From Actinomadura viridilutea (GTDB lineage: Bacteria > Actinomycetota > Actinomycetes > Streptosporangiales > Streptosporangiaceae), in NCBI GenBank assembly GCA_003001795.1, contig PVNI01000006.1, forward strand, positions 62,001 through 126,000: DNA of 64,000 nt, written 5' to 3'. Position 1 is the stretch's first letter. Each line of letters starts with the position of its first letter. Of this stretch, positions 58,746 through 64,000 are shown one piece after another. Both the position numbers and the translations under genes were made by a program. The notes under the pieces are model-generated. The model saw nothing but the letters and a program-made list of their open reading frames with translations. It was not told where the DNA came from and searched no databases.

Positions 58746-59115
58746 GCGCCACCTCTACCCGTTTGCGAATTCCAAAACGTCCATGCCCGCCATCGACCTC
58801 TGGCCGCCATGAATTTTGCGCAAAGAAATGAAGTGACATGTCGGCCGTGTCGGACGGTGGATATCGACCGTCGGGTGTTCCTCCGACTCTCCAGGGGGAA
58901 GCTCCGGGCAACGGCGAAGCAAGCTTTTCTCCAAGAACGCCCTGAGGGGACCGGTGTGACGGAGGGGCTTCGCCGACCGGCGCCTGCCGCCGGAGCGCCG
59001 TAACGTACGGGTCGGCGACCGGCGGCCCCGCCCGCGTATTCGGCCTCCGACGGCCGGGCGGCGGCCCCGCGGCGGGGGTCGCCAGCAGCCGCGGACGGCG
59101 CCTAACGTGCCATTT
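58746..59115. other. 370-base divergent region between glgE and glgP
   Basis: No credible gene. The glgE side (58758-58846) is AT-rich, with the palindrome TTTGCGCAAA at 58815-58824, and probably contains the glgE promoter. The glgP side is GC-rich with no recognised promoter. Confidence 0.6.
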
Positions 59116-61728
59116 GTGAGGGCAATTCGACGATTCACCGTGCGCACCGCCCTGCCGGAGCCGCTCCGGCCGCTGGAGGAGCTGATCCTCAACCTGCGCT
59201 GGTCGTGGCACCACGAGACCAGGGACCTGTTCCGTTCGGTGGATCCCGCGCTGTGGGACGCCGTCGGGCACGATCCCGTCCGCCTGCTGGGCGAGGTCGC
59301 CCCGGAGAGGCTGGAGCGGCTGGCCGGCGACCGGCGGTTCCTGCGGCGGCTGGACGACCTCGCGGAGGAGCTGCGCGAGTACCTGACCGCGCCCCGGTGG
59401 TACCAGTCCCTGGGCGCGTCCGCCGATTCCGGCGGTCCCGCGCGGGCGATCGCGTACTTCTCGCCCGAGTACGGGATCACCGCGGCGCTGCCGCAGTACT
59501 CCGGCGGGCTGGGCATCCTGGCGGGCGACCACCTCAAGAGCGCCAGCGACCTGGGCGTGCCGATCATCGCCGTGGGCCTGCTGTACCGGCACGGCTACTT
59601 CGCCCAGTCGCTGTCGCGCGACGGCCGGCAGCTGGAGCGCTATCCGCCGATCGACCCCGACGGGCTGCCGCTGACACTGCTGCGCGAGACCGACGGCGCA
59701 CCGGTGCGCGTCACCATCGGGCTCCCGCAGGGGCGGCGCCTGCACGCGCAGGTGTGGCTGGCGCGCGTCGGCCGGGTCCCGCAGCTGCTGCTGGACTCCG
59801 ACGTCGACGACAACGACCGGGCCGCCCGCGACGTCACCGACCGGCTGTACGGGGGAGGCGGCGACCACCGGCTGCTGCAGGAGATGCTGCTGGGGATCGG
59901 CGGCGTGCGCGCCATCCGCGCGTACTGCCGCATCACCGGGCACCCGGCGCCGGAGGTGTTCCACACCAACGAGGGCCACGCCGGGTTCCTCGGCCTGGAA
60001 CGCATCCGCGAGCTGGTGGCGGAACAGGGGCTGACGTTCGACGAGGCGTTGGAGGCGGTGCGCGCCGGCACGGTGTTCACCACCCACACTCCGGTCTCCG
60101 CGGGCATCGACCGGTTCCCGCGGGAGCTCGTCGAACGCCACTTCGGCGGCGACGCCGAGAACCGCGACGTCCCGCTGGAACGCGTGCTGGACCTGGGCGC
60201 CGAGACCTACCCCGACGGCGACCCCGCCGTGTTCAACATGGCGGTCATGGGCATGCGGCTGGCGCAGCGGGTCAACGGCGTCAGCCGGCTGCACGGCCTG
60301 GTCAGCCGGGAGATGTTCGGCGGCCTGTGGGGAGGCTTCGACACCGCCGACGTCCCGGTCGGCGCGATCACCAACGGCGTGCACGCGGAGACCTGGGTGG
60401 CCCGCGAGATCCTGGACCTGGTCGCGCGCGAGGCGCCGTCGGTGGTGGAGGCCGGCAAGGGCTGGGAGCGGCTGCGGCACCTGCCCGACCTCGAGCTGTG
60501 GCGGGTGCGCCGCGCCCTGCGCGGACGGCTCGTCGCGGAGGCGCGCCGCAGGCTGCGCGCGTCGTGGCGGTCGCGCGGCGCCGGCGAGGCCGAGACGGCC
60601 TGGATCGACGAGGCGCTCGACCCCGACGTGCTGACGATCGGGTTCGCCCGCCGCGTCCCGTCCTACAAGAGGCTCACGTTGATGCTGCGCGACCCCGAGC
60701 GGCTGCGCGCGCTCCTGCTGCACCCCGAACGGCCCGTGCAGATCGTCATCGCGGGGAAGGCGCACCCCGCCGACGAGGGCGGCAAGCGGCTCATCCAGGA
60801 GATGGTGCGGTTCGCCGACGGCGAGGACGTGCGGCACCGCATCGTGTTCCTGCCCGACTACGACATGGCGCTCGGGCGGCTGCTGGTGCAGGGCTGCGAC
60901 GTGTGGATGAACAACCCGCTGCGGCCGCTGGAGGCGTGCGGCACGTCCGGGATGAAGGCGGCGCTCAACGGCGGCCTCAACCTCTCCATCCGGGACGGCT
61001 GGTGGGACGAGTGGTACGACGGCCGCAACGGCTGGGCGATCCCGTCGGCCGACGGCCTGGACGAGCCGGACCGCCGCGACGCCCTGGAGGCGGCCGCGCT
61101 CTACGACCTGATCGAGGACCAGGTCGCGGTGCTGTTCTACGACCGGGACCCCTCCGGCCTGCCGCGCCGCTGGATGGAGATGGTCAAGCACACCCTCGCC
61201 GCCCTCGGCCCGAAGGTGCTGGCCTCGCGCATGCTGCGCGACTACGTCACCGAGCTGTACACCCCGGCCGCGGCCGCGTCGCGGGCGATGCGCGCCGACG
61301 GGTACGCGGGCGCCCGCGAGCTGGCGGCGTGGAAGCAGCGGGTCGCCAAGGCCTGGCCGGGGGTGGCGGTGAAGCGCGTGGAGGCGGACGCGGCGGAGGG
61401 CCCGCACGTCGGCGGCCGCCTGTCCGTGCGCGCCGTCGTCGAGCTCGCCGGGCTGGACCCGGCCGACGTGGCGGTGGAGGCGGTCTACGGCAGGGTCGAC
61501 GAGTCCGACACGCTGCTCGACCCGTCGTCCGTGGAGCTCGCCCCGGCCGAGCCGGACGACGACGGGCGGGCGTGCTACGTCGGCGAGGTGCCGCTGCGCA
61601 GAAGCGGCGCGTTCGGCTACAGCGTCCGCGTCGTCCCGCGGCACCGCCTGCTGGCGCACCGCGCCGAGATGGGCCTCATCGCCCTGCCTCCGGAGCCGAA
61701 CCGTGTACCCAACGGCGCATTGCGGTGA
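59116..61728 (+). CDS. glgP: alpha-glucan phosphorylase
   Basis: A phosphorylase of about 870 residues releasing glucose 1-phosphate (or maltose units' ends) from glucan. It is the actinobacterial form with an extra N-terminal domain (RAIRRFTVRTALPEPL). Motifs: YFSPEYGITAALPQYSGGLG, EVFHTNEGHAGFL, IGFARRVPSYKR and the PLP/phosphate site EACGTSGMKAALNGGLNLSI. GTG at 59116 gives the usual MRAIRRF start; GTG at 59107 is possible. Divergent from glgE, so synthesis and breakdown share a promoter region. Confidence 0.95.
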   Translation: MRAIRRFTVRTALPEPLRPLEELILNLRWSWHHETRDLFRSVDPALWDAVGHDPVRLLGEVAPERLERLAGDRRFLRRLDDLAEELREYLTAPRWYQSLGASADSGGPARAIAYFSPEYGITAALPQYSGGLGILAGDHLKSASDLGVPIIAVGLLYRHGYFAQSLSRDGRQLERYPPIDPDGLPLTLLRETDGAPVRVTIGLPQGRRLHAQVWLARVGRVPQLLLDSDVDDNDRAARDVTDRLYGGGGDHRLLQEMLLGIGGVRAIRAYCRITGHPAPEVFHTNEGHAGFLGLERIRELVAEQGLTFDEALEAVRAGTVFTTHTPVSAGIDRFPRELVERHFGGDAENRDVPLERVLDLGAETYPDGDPAVFNMAVMGMRLAQRVNGVSRLHGLVSREMFGGLWGGFDTADVPVGAITNGVHAETWVAREILDLVAREAPSVVEAGKGWERLRHLPDLELWRVRRALRGRLVAEARRRLRASWRSRGAGEAETAWIDEALDPDVLTIGFARRVPSYKRLTLMLRDPERLRALLLHPERPVQIVIAGKAHPADEGGKRLIQEMVRFADGEDVRHRIVFLPDYDMALGRLLVQGCDVWMNNPLRPLEACGTSGMKAALNGGLNLSIRDGWWDEWYDGRNGWAIPSADGLDEPDRRDALEAAALYDLIEDQVAVLFYDRDPSGLPRRWMEMVKHTLAALGPKVLASRMLRDYVTELYTPAAAASRAMRADGYAGARELAAWKQRVAKAWPGVAVKRVEADAAEGPHVGGRLSVRAVVELAGLDPADVAVEAVYGRVDESDTLLDPSSVELAPAEPDDDGRACYVGEVPLRRSGAFGYSVRVVPRHRLLAHRAEMGLIALPPEPNRVPNGALR

Positions 61729-61736
61729 CGCCGCGT

Positions 61737-61767
61737 CCATAATCCGGCGATAATCCCCGGATTATGG
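61737..61767. promoter_or_regulatory. 11-base inverted repeat covering the next gene's start codon
   Basis: CCATAATCCGG (61737-61747) and CCGGATTATGG (61757-61767) are perfect inverse copies with a 9-base spacer. The ATG at 61764 lies in the right arm. It follows the glgP stop by eight bases, so it may be a terminator, an operator or a translation-blocking stem. Confidence 0.65.
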
Positions 61768-62381
61768 GCAGCTTTCTGCGCGTCGGTTCGGTGGCGGGCG
61801 CGACCGCCGTCGGCTTGGTCTTGGGCGGCGGGGCCGTGTACGCGGTGAGCGGCGGCTCCGCGGAGGAGGACGACCCCGTCCGCGCCGTGCGCTCGCCGTG
61901 CAATCTGGCTGCCAGGGAGCTGCTGGACGACGTGGTGCCCGACCCCGTCGTCCTCTCGTCGTCGCGGCTCGCGGAGCCGGGGAGCGAGTGGTGGACCGGT
62001 GCGGACTGCGCCCTCGCCCCGAAGGGCGCGTCGGAACGCGCCCTGACCCTGCGGCTGGAAAGGGTCGGCCCCCGCAGCGAGGACGTCGAGCCGGGGAAGA
62101 AACGGAAGATCGTGGTCCGGCCGGGGACCGAGGAGGCGCGCTCGAGGTTCGACGCCGCCCTGTCCGAACGGTCGCGGCCCTGCGCGCTGCAGGTCGTCCC
62201 CGGCCTCGGGGACCAGGCCGCGGCCTGCGAGGGGACGGACTATGACGACGAGACCCCGGCGTACCGCCTGCTGGTCCGGCGCGGCGATCTGCTCCTGAAC
62301 GCCGTCGGGACGGGGGAGGCCGCCCGGCGGCGCGAACCGCTGCGGCGGCTGGCGGTGAGCGTGCTCGAGGCGGCCCGATGA
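61764..62381 (+). CDS. exported or membrane-anchored protein, 205 residues
   Basis: An unrecognised protein with an N-terminal hydrophobic helix (residues 7-29, GSVAGATAVGLVLGGGAVYA) acting as signal or anchor, then a soluble domain containing three or four cysteines (SPCNLA, GADCAL, PCALQ, ACEG) that could form disulphides. Its stop overlaps the next gene's ATG by four bases. The next protein has a similar layout and C-terminal RRG(D/A)L motif, so the pair looks like a duplication. Function unknown. Confidence 0.8.
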   Translation: MGSFLRVGSVAGATAVGLVLGGGAVYAVSGGSAEEDDPVRAVRSPCNLAARELLDDVVPDPVVLSSSRLAEPGSEWWTGADCALAPKGASERALTLRLERVGPRSEDVEPGKKRKIVVRPGTEEARSRFDAALSERSRPCALQVVPGLGDQAAACEGTDYDDETPAYRLLVRRGDLLLNAVGTGEAARRREPLRRLAVSVLEAAR

Positions 62382-62929
62382 GCCAGGCGTCGCTGCGGGA
62401 ACTCGCCTCCACGCAGACCGGACGGATCGTCCTGGGGCTGTTCGGGGGCGTCACGGTCGGCGCCCTGACGGTCATCGTCGGGCAGATCTCCGGCCTGCTG
62501 CCGCTGGGGGAGCCGCGGACCCTGCCCGCCCCCTGCCGGCCGGCGTCCGTCCACGCGCTGGTCCCCGGCGGCACGGTGGTGCGCAACGACGGAGGCCGCA
62601 CGTCGGCCGAGTGCGGGGCGATGGCCGAGCCGCCCCGTCCCGCGCGGCTGGAGGTCATGGTGGAGAAGGCGTGGTCGTCCGGCAGGGCCGAGGCCGACCA
62701 CCGCCGCGGATGCGCGTCGCTGGCGGGGCTCGGGCCCGTGGGGCGCCCGCCCGGACTCGGGGACGTGGCGTGCGCGGCCACCGACAGGGGCGTGCTGCCC
62801 GAGACGACCGTGCTGGTGCGGCGCGGCGCCCTGCGCGTCACCGTGCGGTACGCCTCGGCCGCCAAGGACGCCGCCTCCGTGGAGCGCGACGCGGTCGCCG
62901 CCGCCCGCCGCGTCACCGCGTCGCTCTGA
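62378..62929 (+). CDS. membrane-anchored protein, 183 residues, related to its neighbour
   Basis: A short cytoplasmic N-terminus (SQASLRELASTQTGR), one transmembrane helix (about 17-42), then an outer domain with paired cysteines (PAPCRPA, AECGAM, RRGCASL, DVACAAT) and the closing VLVRRGALRVTVRYAS, echoing LLVRRGDLLLNAVG in the preceding protein. Probably a secreted-domain partner of it. ATG overlaps the previous stop (ATGA). No family recognised. Confidence 0.8.
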   Translation: MSQASLRELASTQTGRIVLGLFGGVTVGALTVIVGQISGLLPLGEPRTLPAPCRPASVHALVPGGTVVRNDGGRTSAECGAMAEPPRPARLEVMVEKAWSSGRAEADHRRGCASLAGLGPVGRPPGLGDVACAATDRGVLPETTVLVRRGALRVTVRYASAAKDAASVERDAVAAARRVTASL

Positions 62930-62939
62930 GGACCGCGAG

Positions 62940-62958
62940 GCGGGGGACGGCGCCCCGC
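62940..62958 (+). terminator. weak hairpin after the anchored-protein pair
   Basis: GCGGGG and CCCCGC with a 7-base loop, 11 bases past the stop. Confidence 0.35.
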
Positions 62959-63055
62959 GAACACGGCATATCGTGCAAGAGGCGTGATGAGGGGAACAGT
63001 CCAGAGAATCGGTCGACTGCGCGGGCGCCGACAGGATGGGCGACAGGATGGGCCC

Positions 63056-64000
63056 GTGCCGTCCGCCGTGCCGTCCCCCGAACGCGCCGAGCGGTGGGCG
63101 TGGCCGCTGCGGGGCCGCCGCGCCGACGCGGCGCTGGCCGCCGGCCTGTTCGCCGTGACGGCCGCGGTCGTCCTCATCGAGCTGGCCCACGGCGCCGGGC
63201 TCGGCCCGATCCCCTGGCTCGGCTGGCCGCTCATGATGATCGCGTGCGGGGCGCTGTACTGGCGGCGCGTCCGCCCCGTGACCGTGGCCGTGGTGACGCT
63301 GCTCGCCTGCCTGGTCTACTTCCCCAAGACCGAGCCGGACGGGCCGCTGCTGCTGACCTTCGTGGTCGCGCTCTACACCGTCGCCGCGGAGGGCCCCCTG
63401 GCCGTCGCGGTGCTGATCGGCCTCGTGGCCATGGGCCTGGTCGCCCTCGGCGAGCTCACCAGCACCGTCAACCACCTGCAGGACGCGGCGATGTGGATGC
63501 TGGCGGGCTGGTTCGTCGCGGTCATCGCGGTCGGCGGCGTGGTGCGCAACCGCCGCGCCTACCTGCGCGAGGCCGAGCGCCGCGCGCTGGCCGCCGAGCG
63601 CGGCCGCGAGGAGGAGGCCCGCCGCCGCGCCACCGAGGAGCGGCTGCGCATCGCCCGCGAGCTGCACGACGTGCTCGGCCACAGCATCTCGCTGATCAAC
63701 GTGCAGGCCAACGCGGCGCTGCACGGCCTGCAGCGCGACCCGGGCGGCGCCGAGGCCGCGCTCACCGCGATCCGGCAGGCCAGCAAGGACGCGCTGCGCG
63801 AGATGCGCGCCGTCCTGGGGGTGCTGCGCCAGGTCGACGAGACCGGCCGGGACGCGGGCGCGGCGCCCGCCGCGCCCGGTCTGGCCCGCCTGGAGGAGCT
63901 GACCGGACGCGCCGCGGCGGCCGGGCTGGCCGTGCACGTCCGCGTCGAGGGCGCGGAGCGGCCGCTGCCGCCCGAGGCGGACCTGGCCGCCTACCGGATC
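63056..64000 (+). CDS. sensor histidine kinase (NarL/DesK type), 3' end beyond the window
   Basis: The first 315 codons of a two-component kinase. The N-terminal half has about five membrane segments without a large outer loop (LAAGLFAVTAAVVLIELA through MLAGWFVAVIAVGGVV). A coiled-coil of Arg/Glu follows (LREAERRALAAERGREEE), then the HisKA_3 phosphoacceptor box ARELHDVLGHSISLINVQA with His204. The sequence stops before the ATP-binding domain. GTG at 63056 is chosen; a weak ribosome site lies in AGGATGGG. A response regulator is expected just past the right edge. Confidence 0.9.
   Translation, partial: MPSAVPSPERAERWAWPLRGRRADAALAAGLFAVTAAVVLIELAHGAGLGPIPWLGWPLMMIACGALYWRRVRPVTVAVVTLLACLVYFPKTEPDGPLLLTFVVALYTVAAEGPLAVAVLIGLVAMGLVALGELTSTVNHLQDAAMWMLAGWFVAVIAVGGVVRNRRAYLREAERRALAAERGREEEARRRATEERLRIARELHDVLGHSISLINVQANAALHGLQRDPGGAEAALTAIRQASKDALREMRAVLGVLRQVDETGRDAGAAPAAPGLARLEELTGRAAAAGLAVHVRVEGAERPLPPEADLAAYRI

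Overview
The window is high-GC, densely coded DNA of an actinobacterium. The evidence is a KstR-controlled steroid side-chain locus, an ergothioneine cluster (egtABCD), the GlgE maltosyltransferase pathway, an actinobacterial hut pathway using HutF, frequent GTG starts and many 1-4 base start/stop overlaps. A Streptosporangiales-type organism (for example Thermomonosporaceae/Actinomadura) fits best, but that is inference from gene content. I saw no tRNA, rRNA, CRISPR array, insertion sequence or phage gene.

Layout. 1-4.7 kb (minus): two paralogous cytochromes P450 (the first cut by the window edge), an MBL-fold hydrolase and a FadA5-type steroid thiolase. 4.9-13.9 kb (plus): an eight-gene purine operon, uraD-uox-xdh(FAD)-xdh(2Fe-2S)-(8-oxo)guanine deaminase-xdh(Mo)-allB-alc. 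14-20.7 kb: a DUF397 gene, kstR, a fadD17-like pseudogene with its middle deleted, then fadE28-fadE29-chsH2/chsH1 fusion-ltp2. KstR-type palindromes lie before the P450 pair, fadA5 and the fadD remnant, so the two steroid blocks look like one regulon split by the purine operon. 20.7-23.3 kb: a TetR regulator, two small overlapping genes and a sigma factor-like protein with a membrane anchor and Ser/Thr/Pro tail.

23.5-30 kb: egtABCD, an SGNH-hydrolase lipoprotein and an acyltransferase-3 membrane protein. 30.2-32.8 kb: a thiol (cysteine) dioxygenase coupled to an amidohydrolase, facing a lacI gene across three tandem palindromes. 32.9-37.9 kb: a histidine ammonia-lyase homologue whose cofactor-forming Ala-Ser-Gly is replaced, divergent from a four-gene OpuC-type quaternary-amine ABC transporter. 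37.9-45.9 kb: an IclR regulator and hutH-hutU-(M20 hydrolase)-hutF-hutI, with a shared operator motif before hutH and before hutI.

45.9-49.1 kb: flavin reductase-like protein, SppA and a NUDIX-NYN fusion. 49.2-61.7 kb: alpha-glucan/trehalose metabolism: glgB, mak, treS, glgE (all minus) and glgP (plus), with a small gene and a divergent GntR regulator inserted between glgB and mak. 61.8-64 kb: two related secreted or anchored proteins and the 5' part of a sensor histidine kinase cut by the right edge.

The most interesting signals are: the HAL homologue without a standard MIO motif next to a betaine-type transporter and the hut operon (a candidate route for betaine derivatives of histidine); the KstR sites and split steroid locus; the ChsH2-ChsH1 fusion; the decayed fadD17; the triple LacI-type operator; the shared hut operator; and several short in-frame tandem duplications at gene ends.
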